From NCBI RefSeq assembly GCF_900091495.1, contig NZ_LT607413.1, positions 7,207,001 to 7,271,000 on the forward strand: a DNA stretch of 64,000 bases, given 5' to 3'. Numbering within the stretch: the stretch's first letter is position 1; every line of letters starts with the position of its first letter. The notes below the pieces were generated by a model that worked only from the letters and a program-made list of their open reading frames with translations, made no database searches and had not been told where the DNA came from. This DNA comes from Micromonospora echinospora (GTDB lineage Bacteria; Actinomycetota; Actinomycetes; Mycobacteriales; Micromonosporaceae). Shown here one piece after another: positions 1 through 10,583 of this stretch. The position numbers were made by a program, and so were the translations under genes.

Positions 1-104
1 AGCACCTCGCGAGCCCCTCGGACCGGACCTGCCGGCCCACCCTCACCTCCCGCCCCCAGATCCCGCAGCCCGCCGGGTCGACATCCCGTCCGCGCCGGAT
101 CCTG

Positions 105-1379
105 ATGCTCTCCTGGGAGTACCCGCCGGTGCTCGTCGGCGGGCTCGGTCGCCACGTGCACGCCCTCTCACTGGCCCTGGTCGCCGCCGGACACGAGGTC
201 ACCGTGGTCACCCGGCACGCCGAGGGCGCCCCGCTGGAGGAGTACGCCGACGGCGTGCGGGTCGTCCGCGCCGCCGAGGACCCGGTGACCTTCCCCCTGG
301 CCACCGGTTCGCTGCTGGCCTGGACGATGGCGTTCAACCACACCCTCACCCGGGCCGCGCTGCGCGCCGCCGAGTCCGGCGGGTACGACGTGGTGCACGC
401 CCACGACTGGCTCGTCGCGCACACCGCGATGACGCTGCGTGACCACCTGGACGTGCCGCTGGTGAGCACGATCCACGCCACCGAGGCGGGACGGCACCAG
501 GGTTGGCTGCCGGAGGAGATGAACCGCACCATCCACGGGGTCGAGCACTGGCTCAGCAACGAGTCCGGCCGGGTGATCGTCTGCTCCGGGTACATGCGCG
601 ACGAGGTGACCGGGCTGTTCGGCGTGCCCGCCGGGCGGGTCGACGTGGTGCCCAACGGGGTCGAGCCGCACCGCTGGAAGGCCCCGGTGGCCGCGGTCGC
701 CGCCGCCCGCCGCCGGTTCGCCGGGGACGGGCCGCTGGTCACCTTCGCCGGTCGGCTGGTCTACGAGAAGGGCGTGCAGCACCTCCTCGCCAGCCTGCCC
801 CGGCTGCGGGACCGGCACCCCGGGCTGCGTGCCGTGATCGTCGGCGACGGCCCGTACCGGGGTGAGCTGGAGGCCGAGGTGCACCGGCTCGGCCTGGCCG
901 GCACGGTCAGCCTGCCCGGCTTCCTCGGTGGCACCGACCTGCCCGCCGTGATGGCCGCGTCGGACTGCTTCGCGGTGCCGAGCATCTACGAGCCGTTCGG
1001 CATGGTGGCGTTGGAGGGGGCGGCGGCCGGCGCGCCGCTCGCCGTCGCCGCGACCGGGGGTCTCGCCGAGATCGTCGAGCCCGGCGTGACCGGCATGACC
1101 TTCCGCCCTCAGGACCCCGACGGGCTCAGCGAGGCGGTGCACGCGCTGCTCTCGGACACCGACCGGGCCCGGATGCTCGCCCGGCGCGCCCGCGTCATGG
1201 TGCACGAGCAGTACGGCTGGGCGGCCATCGCGCAGCGCACCGTCGACAGTTACGCCACCGCCATCGCCGGTTCCTCGTCGTTCACCGCGGCGCAGGCGGC
1301 CCAGCGGATGGCACACGGCCGTCCTGCCTCCCCGGCCGTCGGGGAAGGCAACCTGCTCGCCGCCGCCGGCCTGCGCTGA
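105..1379 (+). CDS. GT4 family glycosyltransferase (5' end uncertain)
   Basis: A retaining GT-B glycosyltransferase of family 4, resembling bacterial glycogen or alpha-glucan synthases, probably cytosolic. The N-terminus reads LSWEYPPVLVGGLGRHVHAL, the donor-side glycine-rich start of this family. The C-terminal half carries EPFGMVALE, the GT4 E-x7-E nucleotide-sugar motif. The reading frame stays open to the left window edge without ATG, GTG or TTG, and the codons just before the ATG encode RRIL, which would complete the usual first beta strand (RILMLSWEYPP). The true start may therefore lie outside the window; position 105 is the first in-window ATG. The stop codon directly abuts palindromic repeat copy A. 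The acceptor substrate cannot be read from sequence. Confidence 0.9.
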   Translation: MLSWEYPPVLVGGLGRHVHALSLALVAAGHEVTVVTRHAEGAPLEEYADGVRVVRAAEDPVTFPLATGSLLAWTMAFNHTLTRAALRAAESGGYDVVHAHDWLVAHTAMTLRDHLDVPLVSTIHATEAGRHQGWLPEEMNRTIHGVEHWLSNESGRVIVCSGYMRDEVTGLFGVPAGRVDVVPNGVEPHRWKAPVAAVAAARRRFAGDGPLVTFAGRLVYEKGVQHLLASLPRLRDRHPGLRAVIVGDGPYRGELEAEVHRLGLAGTVSLPGFLGGTDLPAVMAASDCFAVPSIYEPFGMVALEGAAAGAPLAVAATGGLAEIVEPGVTGMTFRPQDPDGLSEAVHALLSDTDRARMLARRARVMVHEQYGWAAIAQRTVDSYATAIAGSSSFTAAQAAQRMAHGRPASPAVGEGNLLAAAGLR

Positions 1380-1439
1380 GGTGGTAGCAGGGGTCCCCTG
1401 TTACCGATTTCTGTCGAACAGGGGACCCCTGCAACCACC
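1380..1439. repeat. Dispersed palindromic element, copy A
   Basis: Two 23-nt arms (1380-1402 and 1417-1439) pair with one mismatch around a 14-nt loop. The arms carry the GGTGGT(A/T)GCAGGGG signature shared with copies at 12265, 18372 and 43100. The loop (ACCGATTTCTGTCG) is a diverged version of the TACCGCTTTTTGATGAG core of the other copies. A degenerate second right arm follows at about 1440-1463. It begins right after the glycosyltransferase stop and could also work as a transcription terminator. Confidence 0.85.
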
Positions 1440-1625
1440 CCAGCACCCCCTGCGACCACCACCCCGCACGGGGGCGGCCACTCGGCGGTGGGCCGATCGT
1501 CGCCTGGCCGCTCCCGTCCGGGCATCCTGATCTGCCGTTACGATCTTGCATCCGCACTGTTCAGCGCAGGTATGCATCGGACAGACTCGCAGCATCCGAC
1601 CGGGACTAGGTCCGAGGAGGATTGG

Positions 1626-2291
1626 GTGCGGGTGCTCCTGGTGGAAGACGACCTGCGTGTCGCGGCGGTTCTCGCCGCGGCGCTGCGGCGGCGGGGGCAC
1701 GAGGTGGTCCAGGCGCTGACGGCGGCGGAGGCGGTACGGGCGGAGCCGGTCGACCTCATCCTGCTCGACATGAACCTGCCCGACCGCGACGGCCTGGAGG
1801 TGTGCCGGCGGATCCGCCAGCTCAGCGAGGAGGTCGCCATCATCGCGGTGACCGCCCGGGGCGAGGAGCACGACCGGGTGGCCGGGTTGCGCGCCGGCGC
1901 CGACGACTACGTGGTGAAGCCCTTCTCGATGGTCGAGTTGCAGGCCCGCATCGAGGCGGTGATGCGTCGCACCGGCCGCGCCGCCGGTGCCGCCCGCGTC
2001 ACCGCCGCCCTCCAGGTCGGCGACCTGCGCGTCGACGTCGACGCCCGGCGGGTCTGGCTGGCCGGCCGGGAGGTCGGCCTGTCCCGTAAGGAGTTCGACC
2101 TGCTGGTGGTGCTGGCCCGGCAGGCCGGCACGGTGGTGTCCCGGGACCGGTTGCAGATGGAGGTCTGGCACACCACCTGGGCGACCCGGCACAATCTCGA
2201 CGTCCACGTCGCGGCGCTGCGCGGGAAGTTGGACGACGCCGGCCTGGTGGAGACGGTACGTGGCGTCGGCTACCGGCTCCGGGCCGGCTGA
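1626..2291 (+). CDS. OmpR/PhoB-type response regulator (orphan)
   Basis: A two-component response regulator of 221 aa: receiver domain at about 1-120 and a winged-helix DNA-binding domain at about 130-218. The acidic pocket (VEDD), phospho-acceptor Asp48 (LLDMNLPDRDG), Thr in VTARG and Lys in VVKPF are present, so it should be phosphorylatable. GTG 1626 is chosen because GAGGAGG (1614-1620) sits 5 nt upstream and the family N-terminus (VRVLLVEDD) starts exactly there; the longer open frame upstream has no ribosome binding site. No histidine kinase is adjacent, so its partner is elsewhere or it is non-cognate. Target genes are unknown. Confidence 0.93.
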   Translation: MRVLLVEDDLRVAAVLAAALRRRGHEVVQALTAAEAVRAEPVDLILLDMNLPDRDGLEVCRRIRQLSEEVAIIAVTARGEEHDRVAGLRAGADDYVVKPFSMVELQARIEAVMRRTGRAAGAARVTAALQVGDLRVDVDARRVWLAGREVGLSRKEFDLLVVLARQAGTVVSRDRLQMEVWHTTWATRHNLDVHVAALRGKLDDAGLVETVRGVGYRLRAG

Positions 2292-2294
2292 TCA

Positions 2295-2315
2295 CCCACC
2301 GTGACGACCGGTGGG
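2295..2315. terminator. Possible terminator hairpin after response regulator
   Basis: CCCACCG (2295-2301) pairs with CGGTGGG (2309-2315) around a 7-nt loop just after the response regulator stop. There is no T-tract, so the assignment is tentative. Confidence 0.35.
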
Positions 2316-2422
2316 GCGGCAACCTCAGATGATCCTCAAGAATCCCAGCTGGCGGCCCCATGAACGGCTGATTACGGGTGTGCTGTCGGTACCCCAGCCA
2401 TCCCTCCTGTTTGGAGATCCCC

Positions 2423-4549
2423 TTGAGATACAGACGGACTACGGCCGGTGTGTTCTCCGCCCTGTTCGCCGTCACCCTCGCCGCGACGGCGCTGCCCGCC
2501 CAGGCGCACGGGCAGTCGGCGCTCGCGGCGGCCCAGCAGCAGGCGGAGCCGAACCAGGTCCGGGACCTGACGGTCGTCCAGGGCGACGGGTACGCGACCC
2601 TGGCCTGGACCCCGGTCGACGGCGCCACCGACTACCAGATCGAGCGGACCCCGGTGGCCGAGGACGGCACCGCCACCGGGCCGGCGGTGATCAGCGGTCT
2701 CTGGCGGCCGAACCGCCAGGTCAACAACACCGAGCCGACCTTCGCCGATGCCGGCTTCGCCCCCGGGAACCGGTTCCAGTGGCGGGTCCGCGCCCGCGTC
2801 GGCACCACCGAGCAGCCGTACTCGGCGCCGGTCAGCGGCACCACCCGGCCGCACTGGGGCGACCCGAACACCCCGGGCCAGAACCTGCGCACGCAGTGGG
2901 AGACCACGCTGGGCGCGCAGTACACCAGCGACGTCAACGAGTACGCCTACACCGCGGCGGTCGACGAGCTGAGCGAGCGGGTACGGGTGGTGGAGATCGG
3001 CCGTACCGTCCAGAACCGGCCGATCAACATGTTCGTCATCGGCTACCCCACCCCGCCGGCGACGCCGGATGCGGTCGCCGCGACGAACCCGCTGGTGGTC
3101 AACTGCAACGTCCACGGCAACGAGCCCGGTGACCGCGAGGGCTGCCTCATCATGGCCCGGCAGCTCGCCTTCACCGACGACGCCGCCACGCTCGACAAGC
3201 TGTCGAAGACCACCATGCTGATCGTGCCGACCATCAACGGTGACGGCCGGGCGGCCAACAGCCGGGGCAACTCCACCGGTCAGGACCTGAACCGGGACTA
3301 CTCCCTGATCCGCCAGCCGGAGACCCAGGCCTTCGTGGAGATGGTCCGTGACTACCGGCCGATCGCCAGCTTCGACGGCCACGAGTACGGCAACACCAAC
3401 ACCGGTGACCTGCCGATGCTGCCGCCGCGCCACCAGAACGTGCCCCAGGGGATCTTCGACACGTCGCAGGACATGATCGAGGGGCACATGTACACCGAGG
3501 GCGCCAAGGACGGCTGGTGGGCCTGCCCGTACGGGTGCACCGGCGCCGGCGTGGGCCTGAGCGAGGAGACCATCCTGCGCAACACCCTCGGCCTGAAGAA
3601 CGTGGTCAATTCCCTGCTGGAGCTGCGCAGCTCCGGTGGCCCGACCCGGCCGGACGAGGGCAACACCGCCAACAACCGCCGGCGCAAGACGTACTCCGCC
3701 CTGTGGACGTTCCACCAGTTCCTGACGTACCACGTGGCGAACATCCCCGGCATCAGCAAGGCCCGGGCGGAGGGCATCGCCTTCCAGTCGGCGAACACCG
3801 GCCGGATCGTGTTCCGGGGCTCGCGCCCGATCGAGGCGTACCCCGCGCCGCACCCGGGTGAGGCCCCGCCGCCGCTGGACGCCCCCACCCCGGAGCGGAT
3901 CCTGGAGCAGCCGCCGTGCGCGTACCGGCTGACCGAGGAGCAGTACAACGGGGCGCGCAGCGACGGCCCGGCCGGCCGGCAGACCACCGTGGCCCAGCGG
4001 CTCGCCGCCCACGGCTGGAAGGTCATCAAGGTCGCCGACGGGTACCTCGTCCCGCTGTCGCAGCCGGAGCGGGGTCTGGTGCCGCTGCTCCTCGACGGGC
4101 AGGCCGTCGAGGGCCTGGTCGACGGCGAGCGGATCGCGCCCACGCTGACCGGCACCCACAACGGTCCGCTGACCGTCACCGGCGTGGCCTGCCTGGCCGG
4201 CGCCACCGTCCGGGGTCCGATCCGGGTCCAGCCGGGCGCCACCCTGATCGTCAACGGCAGCTCGATCTCCGGGCCGGTCAACGTCAGCGGCGCGGCCGGG
4301 TTCGTGCTGACCGACACCACGGTGAACGGGCCGGTCAACGTCACCGGCACCCGGGGCCCGGTGGTCCTGGTCGACAACCGGGTCGACGGCCCGGTGAACG
4401 TGGTCGACAGCGCGGGCGTGGCCCCGCTGCTGGCCGGCAACACCGTCTCCGGCCCGCTGGGCTGCACCGGCAACGCCCCCGCGCCGGTCAACCTGGAGGT
4501 CGGCAACTCGGTCAGCGGTCCGAAGTCCAGCCAGTGCGCACGCCTGTGA
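2423..4549 (+). CDS. Secreted M14-family zinc carboxypeptidase with C-terminal repeat domain
   Basis: A secreted metallocarboxypeptidase of about 708 aa. TTG 2423 is preferred because GGAG lies 7 nt upstream and it yields a clean signal peptide (RYRR, hydrophobic core, cleavage near AQAHG); an upstream in-frame start at 2378 would bury the signal. After a fibronectin-III-like segment (about residues 40-150) comes the M14 catalytic domain with zinc ligands H231 and E234 (VHGNE) and H320 (FDGHEYG). The C-terminal about 120 residues carry four repeats of the form (S/N)GPVNV, suggesting a small beta-solenoid or wall-binding stalk. It is likely an extracellular peptidase or amidase; the substrate is unknown. 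The fasciclin lipoprotein follows on the same strand. Confidence 0.9.
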   Translation: MRYRRTTAGVFSALFAVTLAATALPAQAHGQSALAAAQQQAEPNQVRDLTVVQGDGYATLAWTPVDGATDYQIERTPVAEDGTATGPAVISGLWRPNRQVNNTEPTFADAGFAPGNRFQWRVRARVGTTEQPYSAPVSGTTRPHWGDPNTPGQNLRTQWETTLGAQYTSDVNEYAYTAAVDELSERVRVVEIGRTVQNRPINMFVIGYPTPPATPDAVAATNPLVVNCNVHGNEPGDREGCLIMARQLAFTDDAATLDKLSKTTMLIVPTINGDGRAANSRGNSTGQDLNRDYSLIRQPETQAFVEMVRDYRPIASFDGHEYGNTNTGDLPMLPPRHQNVPQGIFDTSQDMIEGHMYTEGAKDGWWACPYGCTGAGVGLSEETILRNTLGLKNVVNSLLELRSSGGPTRPDEGNTANNRRRKTYSALWTFHQFLTYHVANIPGISKARAEGIAFQSANTGRIVFRGSRPIEAYPAPHPGEAPPPLDAPTPERILEQPPCAYRLTEEQYNGARSDGPAGRQTTVAQRLAAHGWKVIKVADGYLVPLSQPERGLVPLLLDGQAVEGLVDGERIAPTLTGTHNGPLTVTGVACLAGATVRGPIRVQPGATLIVNGSSISGPVNVSGAAGFVLTDTTVNGPVNVTGTRGPVVLVDNRVDGPVNVVDSAGVAPLLAGNTVSGPLGCTGNAPAPVNLEVGNSVSGPKSSQCARL

Positions 4550-4643
4550 GCTGCTGAACCTCGTACCGACGACTCTCGTGCCGGCAGGCCGGTCCCGCGA
4601 CCGGCCTGCCGGTGCCCCTGACGCCAGTGGAGTGGAGAAGACC

Positions 4644-5327
4644 GTGACCGACACCCTCCCCCGGGCCGCGACGCCGGCACCGCGCCGCGCCCGACGGCGC
4701 GCCATCCCGCTCGCCGGGGCCCTCGCCCTGCTGGTCGCGGTCGCCGGATGCACCGGCGGGGACGACAGCGGACCGGGCACGACGGACGCCGGCAGCCCGG
4801 CCGCGGTCACCGTGACCGGTCCGCTCTGCGACGTGCTGCCCTCGGGCAGCGAACCGGGCAACCCGGCCTCGCTCGTCGACCAGCCCGCCGACCGCGCCCT
4901 CGGGTGGATACCCGTGCTCACCACCTTCGAGGCGGCGGTCCGGGCCAGCGGCATGGCCACCGAGCTGGCCGGGACCCAGCCGGTGACCATCCTCGCCCCG
5001 ACCGACGACGCGTTCGCGGCCAAGTTCTCCCGGACGAACCTCGACGAGCTGCTCCTGAAGGACACCGAGAAGCTGCGCGGTCTGCTGCGTGAACATGTGG
5101 TCACCGGCGCGCTGCCGGTCGCCGAGCTGGTCTCCGCCGGCACGGTGACCACCCTCGCCGGCACCCGACTGACCGTGACCGGCCAAGGGCAGGGCGCACG
5201 CGTCGACGACGAGGCCGATCTGGTCTGCGCCGACTACCAGGCCGTCCGGGCCCGGATCCACGTCATCGACCACGTGCTCGGCAGCCTGCCCACCACCGCG
5301 AACGGCGACGACCACCCGGCGCACTGA
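4644..5327 (+). CDS. Fasciclin-domain lipoprotein
   Basis: A surface-anchored fasciclin (FAS1) protein of 227 aa. GTG 4644 follows GTGGAGAAG and gives an N-terminus with arginines (RRARRRA), a hydrophobic stretch and the lipobox AVAGC, so it should be lipidated and membrane-anchored. The FAS1 hallmarks are present: TILAPTDDAFA (H1-type motif), LLREHVVTG and the closing VIDHVL. FAS1 domains mediate adhesion or protein contact at the cell surface; no enzymatic residues are expected. It sits 94 nt downstream of the M14 peptidase gene and may be cotranscribed with it. A strong hairpin terminates it against convergent gltA. Confidence 0.9.
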   Translation: MTDTLPRAATPAPRRARRRAIPLAGALALLVAVAGCTGGDDSGPGTTDAGSPAAVTVTGPLCDVLPSGSEPGNPASLVDQPADRALGWIPVLTTFEAAVRASGMATELAGTQPVTILAPTDDAFAAKFSRTNLDELLLKDTEKLRGLLREHVVTGALPVAELVSAGTVTTLAGTRLTVTGQGQGARVDDEADLVCADYQAVRARIHVIDHVLGSLPTTANGDDHPAH

Positions 5328-5342
5328 ACGCGTACGCCCCGA

Positions 5343-5395
5343 CACACGCCGACGGCCGTCGACCCCGTACCCGGGTCGACGGCCGTCGGTGTGTG
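5343..5395. terminator. Bidirectional terminator between fasciclin gene and gltA
   Basis: A long near-perfect inverted repeat: CGACGGCCGTCGACCC (5350-5365) pairs with GGGTCGACGGCCGTCG (5373-5388) around a 7-nt loop, and the stem extends outward through ACACGC/GTGTGT with a mismatch. It lies between converging stop codons, as expected for an actinobacterial terminator without a U-tract. Confidence 0.8.
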
Positions 5396-5401
5396 GTCGC
5401 C

Positions 5402-6685
<1,284 letters not shown>

Positions 6686-7121
6686 CTGTCCCTCGCTTCG
6701 CCGGCAGAATCTACGTTGAGGACCGCCTCCGCTTTTTGACGAAGGTGTCTTCGCTTTTACCGTAAACGCGATCCCTGTGACACCGCCTGTCGTGGTTGAG
6801 CGGTGAGGGATGCGTCACGCGATTCCCTATCGGCCGACTCGGAAACCCCGTCGTGCTGGGACGAAGCGGACGACCGGCGGCGGTCAGGCGGGTTCCGGCA
6901 GTGACGACAAATGATGAGCGGAAATCATCCGAAACCATCCCGACATCGACGACTGTCAGCCGCTTACGCGTTGTGGGATCAACCCTCGGTGACCATCGGC
7001 GGGCCGGGACAACCGGGACCGCCGCACCGGTGGGCAGTGGGGGAAATCACTCGGCGGGGCCGGCCGACACCCCGTCTCCGGGCAGCCGCCGGCGGCACCG
7101 AGCGGTGGGCGGCGCGCGGCG
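6686..7121. other. 436-bp gene-free region upstream of gltA
   Basis: This stretch separates the gltA start from the stop of the sulfatase-like gene. It is less GC-rich than its surroundings in two patches (about 6730-6790 and 6905-6970), as expected of promoter DNA. I see no credible ORF with a ribosome binding site, no tRNA and no long inverted repeat. Confidence 0.5.
6708..6713 (-). promoter_or_regulatory. Candidate gltA -10 element
   Basis: TAGATT on the minus strand, about 22 nt upstream of the gltA ATG, fits the TANNNT -10 consensus and is identical to the mtnA -10 candidate. No convincing -35 was found. Confidence 0.4.
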
Positions 7122-9170
7122 TCAGCCGACCGGGGTGAGCCGGCGCAGCGTCCCGTCCGGGGCGACCTGGTAGACGTCGAGCCGGTTCGGTCCGGCCCGG
7201 AAGAGCGCGTCGTCGGTCAGCAGCGCCGCGAAACGCCGCCCGGCCGGATCGGGCGGGACCACGGGCACGACCGCGCCGACGCGTCCGTTGACCGACACGG
7301 CCAGCAACGTGCCGTCGGGCACCCGGTCGGGCACCGTCCCCCAGACCAGCGCGGGCAGCCGTCCGGCGGCCGGGTCGACGGCGCGGAACGCGTCGAGGTT
7401 GGCCACCTGGACCGTACCGCCGGTCGGCGGGTCGCCGACGGTGGTCCCCACCAGCGGGTGGGGCGCGGCCGGGACGGGCGGGGCGGGTACGCCGCCGGGC
7501 AGGGTCAGCGGCTGCCCCGGCCGGTCGTAGAAGCGCTTGTCGCCCCGTCCACGGGCCTCCTGCCGCGCCGACCGTCCGTCGACCCGCCAGGGCAGGCGGA
7601 CCCGGGCCAGGTCGGCCACGGTCGGCAGCAGGTCGACGTGCTCCCAGTTCCGGTCGTCGACCCGCCCGGCCCGCTGGCCGGGCTCCTTGACGAACGTCGG
7701 CACCCAGGCCACCTCGTCCGGGGCAGCGCGGATCGCGTCCATCCCCCGGCCCTGGGAGCCGGTGGTGAAGCTGACGCCGTGGTCGGCGGTGACCACCAGC
7801 AACGCCTGGTCGTAGAGGCCGGTCGCGCGCAGGGTGCGGAGCGTCTCGCCGATCAGCCGGTCGGTGTAGCCGAGCTGGGCCAGGTGCCGCTGCCGGCCCA
7901 GGTCGGCCCAGCCGGCGCCGTCGTCCGGCAGGTCGTCCGGGGCCTCGTACCGGGACCCGGAGGGCAGGTACGTCCACGGGGGGTGCGGCATGAGCAGGTG
8001 CAGGAAGTGCAGCGTGGGCCGCGCGGCGGGGCGCAGGTCGGCCAGGAAGCGGGTGAACCGGGCCGGCTGGTGGTCGTCCAGGTTGTCCCACCGGAACTTC
8101 GGGTCGGTCGGGGGTGGCTCGGCCGCGTCGAGTCCCGCCTCGGCGGCTGTGGGCTCCCGGTAGCCCGCCTCCGGGTCGACCCGGCTCTCCGCCGGCGCGA
8201 CGAGCTGGCGCAGCAGGTCGGCGCTGGACCGGACCAGCACCCCGAGCCCCTGCTCCGGGCCGACCGGCTGGTCGCAACGGCTCGGCGGACAGAGGCGGGT
8301 GATGCTCTCCTGCGCGTGGATGTCGTAGAGGCCGCCGAGGGCGGTGAAGAGGTTCTCCGGGTACCGGGAGTAGTGCGGGGCGTCCGGCCGGGCCGGGTAC
8401 CGGCCGGTCAGCATCGCCGGCAGCGCGTAGGGGGTCCAGCCGCTGACGCCGGTGGCGTTGCGGTACCAGGTCGACCCGGCGGCCAGTTCGGCGAAGTGCG
8501 GGAACCGGGTCGCGTCGATCCGCCCGTCCGGGCCGAGCAGCGAGTGGAGCGGCAGTTCGTCGAGGACGAGCAGGACCACCGGCGGGTGCCCACCGGGACC
8601 GGTGGCCACACCCGCCCCCGTCCCGTCGGCGCGCGGCAGCACCACCGCCGAGGCCGGCGAGACGAGGACGAAGAGGGCGACGAAGACCGGTGGTCCGACC
8701 GCCGCGGCCCGGAGCATCCGGCCGGGCACGCGCCAACGCCGGTGCGCCGCCGCGCCCGCCACCCCCGCCGCACCGGCGGCCAGCAGCAGCGGTACGCCCC
8801 GCAGCCCGGTCACCTCCCGCCCCACCTGGACGGCGAGGACGGCGAGGAGCAGCGCGACGAGCACGCGGTGCGTCACCAGCCGGACCCGACCGCCGGCCAG
8901 CCGGGTCAACGCGCCGAGCCCGGCCAGCACGGCGGTGGGCACCACCGCGACCAGGGCGAGCAGGGCCACCACCTGCCCGGGGGTGGCCCGGTGGAACAGG
9001 AAGAAGTCGGGGCTGCGGCCGAGTACGTCCAGCAGGGGCTGGGTGACGGCCAGCCCGACCAGGGCGACCACCTCCAGCAGCAGGCCGCCCTCGGCCCGCC
9101 AGACCGGCGGCGGGGGCGCGGGGGCCGGGGCGGCCTCGACGGCCGGGGGCGCGATCGTCCGCTCAGCCAC
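7122..9170 (-). CDS. Membrane-anchored sulfatase-fold hydrolase/transferase
   Basis: An alkaline-phosphatase-superfamily enzyme of about 682 aa. The first 200 residues hold four or five hydrophobic segments; the rest is a sulfatase fold. Metal ligand D204 (LLVLDELP) and TADHG near the C-terminal third are present. The nucleophile position reads T246-P-Y-A-L-P-A-M-L-T-G rather than the Cys/Ser-x-Pro-Ser-Arg of true sulfatases, so formylglycine chemistry is unlikely. A Thr nucleophile is typical of LTA synthase and phosphoethanolamine transferases, suggesting transfer of a phospho-group to an envelope glycopolymer. GTG 9170 is chosen because it overlaps the methyltransferase stop by 8 nt (GTGGCTGA), indicating translational coupling. 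Confidence 0.82.
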   Translation of the reverse strand: MAERTIAPPAVEAAPAPAPPPPVWRAEGGLLLEVVALVGLAVTQPLLDVLGRSPDFFLFHRATPGQVVALLALVAVVPTAVLAGLGALTRLAGGRVRLVTHRVLVALLLAVLAVQVGREVTGLRGVPLLLAAGAAGVAGAAAHRRWRVPGRMLRAAAVGPPVFVALFVLVSPASAVVLPRADGTGAGVATGPGGHPPVVLLVLDELPLHSLLGPDGRIDATRFPHFAELAAGSTWYRNATGVSGWTPYALPAMLTGRYPARPDAPHYSRYPENLFTALGGLYDIHAQESITRLCPPSRCDQPVGPEQGLGVLVRSSADLLRQLVAPAESRVDPEAGYREPTAAEAGLDAAEPPPTDPKFRWDNLDDHQPARFTRFLADLRPAARPTLHFLHLLMPHPPWTYLPSGSRYEAPDDLPDDGAGWADLGRQRHLAQLGYTDRLIGETLRTLRATGLYDQALLVVTADHGVSFTTGSQGRGMDAIRAAPDEVAWVPTFVKEPGQRAGRVDDRNWEHVDLLPTVADLARVRLPWRVDGRSARQEARGRGDKRFYDRPGQPLTLPGGVPAPPVPAAPHPLVGTTVGDPPTGGTVQVANLDAFRAVDPAAGRLPALVWGTVPDRVPDGTLLAVSVNGRVGAVVPVVPPDPAGRRFAALLTDDALFRAGPNRLDVYQVAPDGTLRRLTPVG

Positions 9171-10578
9171 CCACGGTCCCGAGGTACAGGGTCCGCGTTC
9201 CCGACGGCAGGTCGAGTCGGCGGGTGATCCGGCACCGCGTGCCAAGCAGCCGCTCGAAGACCTCGCACCGGTAGTCCGGGAAGATCCCCACCGGCTTGTT
9301 CGCCAGCAGCCGCCGCGCCATCGGGTCGCGGGGGTGCACGAACTCCACCACGATCCGTCCGCCGGGGCGGGTCAGCCCGACCAGGGCGTCGACCACCTCC
9401 GGCAGGGGCACGTTGCGCCCGATGGCCAGGTGGTGCACGACCGCCAGGGCGAGCACGGCGTCGGCGGCGGTCCGGGCCGCGAAGGAGGACCGTTCCACCC
9501 CGCGCCAGCCACCGCCCGGGGACGGGTCGGCGAGGTCCATCACCAGGGGCAGGATCCGCCGTTCCGACTCGGCGCTCAGCCGCCGGTAGAACCGGTCGAC
9601 CACCGCCGGGTCCTGTTCGACGGCGACCACCGCGTCGGCGTGCCGGGCGGCGATCCGGGCGTACCGGCCGTCGTTGGCGCCGAGGTCGAGCACGAGCCGG
9701 GGACGCGGTCCGGCCGCCAGCGCGGCCTCGACGAAGCGTTCCTTGCCGGCCCGGTCCTCCGCCGAGTAGCCGCAGGTGCGCTGGTAGTCGGCCCAGTGGC
9801 TGTCCGGTGGCGGCCGGTCCAGCCGGTCGACGAGTCGTTCGATGCCCCGGACGGTGGCCAGCGCCAGGTCCCGGGAGTACCCGGCGGCCCGGAGCTGGTC
9901 GCGGACGTCGGTGGTGGTGGCGGTGGCGTGCCGCCGCTGCATCGCCCCGTGCAGGTGCACGTGGGTCGGCACGCCGGGCAGCAGGCGACGTACGCCCCGG
10001 AACAGCGGTCGTAGCTGGTCGGCCTCGATGCCGTCGACGCGGGACCGCAACCACGGCTGGAAGTCCACGCCGAGGTGGGCCTGGAGCAGCAGCGGGTACA
10101 GCAGCGTCTGGCAGAACTGCCGGTAGCCCGCCCAGGGTTCGCCCTCGCGGGCCGGCTCGAACGACCCCACGTCGATGAAGACCGGGGCGGCCCCGCGCCA
10201 CTGCACGTTGTAGGCCGACCCGTCCTTGAGGGTGAACCCGTGGGCGAGGGCGGTGCGGAGGATCTCCAGGTGCAGGAGCGCGGCGTCGCGCAGCATGCCG
10301 AACGACCACTCGTACGGGTGGGAGACAAACGGGATCCGCTCGTGCCGCAGCACGGCGGACCAGGGCGTGCCGGGCACCGGTTCGACCGGCTCGGTGCCGC
10401 AGACCTTGCCGGCGGCGAGCAGGGCACGGAAGAACTCCGTGCCGGCCAGTGCCCGGTAGTCGCGGGCGGCCTGCTCGTCGAGACCGCGCAGGACGTCACC
10501 GTCGAGGTGGAACACCCGGTTCGCCGGGTCGCGGAACGAGGCCGGCTCGGCCCGGAGCCCGGTGTGGGGAATGGTCAT
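9163..10578 (-). CDS. Class I SAM-dependent methyltransferase, two-domain
   Basis: A 471-aa protein whose C-terminal half is a Rossmann methyltransferase: LVLDLGANDGRYARIAA is motif I, AVEQDP the acidic ribose-binding strand. The N-terminal about 230 residues form a family-specific domain (LKDGSAYNVQWRGAAPVFIDVGSFEP) found in nodulation or surface-polysaccharide-type methyltransferases. It is the middle gene of a leftward operon with a small membrane protein upstream and the sulfatase-fold enzyme downstream, with overlapping stop and start codons. The arrangement suggests methylation of a cell-envelope glycan or lipid precursor, but the acceptor is not known. Confidence 0.8.
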   Translation of the reverse strand: MTIPHTGLRAEPASFRDPANRVFHLDGDVLRGLDEQAARDYRALAGTEFFRALLAAGKVCGTEPVEPVPGTPWSAVLRHERIPFVSHPYEWSFGMLRDAALLHLEILRTALAHGFTLKDGSAYNVQWRGAAPVFIDVGSFEPAREGEPWAGYRQFCQTLLYPLLLQAHLGVDFQPWLRSRVDGIEADQLRPLFRGVRRLLPGVPTHVHLHGAMQRRHATATTTDVRDQLRAAGYSRDLALATVRGIERLVDRLDRPPPDSHWADYQRTCGYSAEDRAGKERFVEAALAAGPRPRLVLDLGANDGRYARIAARHADAVVAVEQDPAVVDRFYRRLSAESERRILPLVMDLADPSPGGGWRGVERSSFAARTAADAVLALAVVHHLAIGRNVPLPEVVDALVGLTRPGGRIVVEFVHPRDPMARRLLANKPVGIFPDYRCEVFERLLGTRCRITRRLDLPSGTRTLYLGTVGG

Positions 10579-10583
10579 GCCGG

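Noticed and set aside
2372..5164. 930-aa open frame on the minus strand across the carboxypeptidase and fasciclin genes
   Set aside because: It mirrors the GC-rich third positions of real genes on the other strand, has a low-complexity Arg/Gly/Pro-rich translation, no domain and no ribosome binding site.
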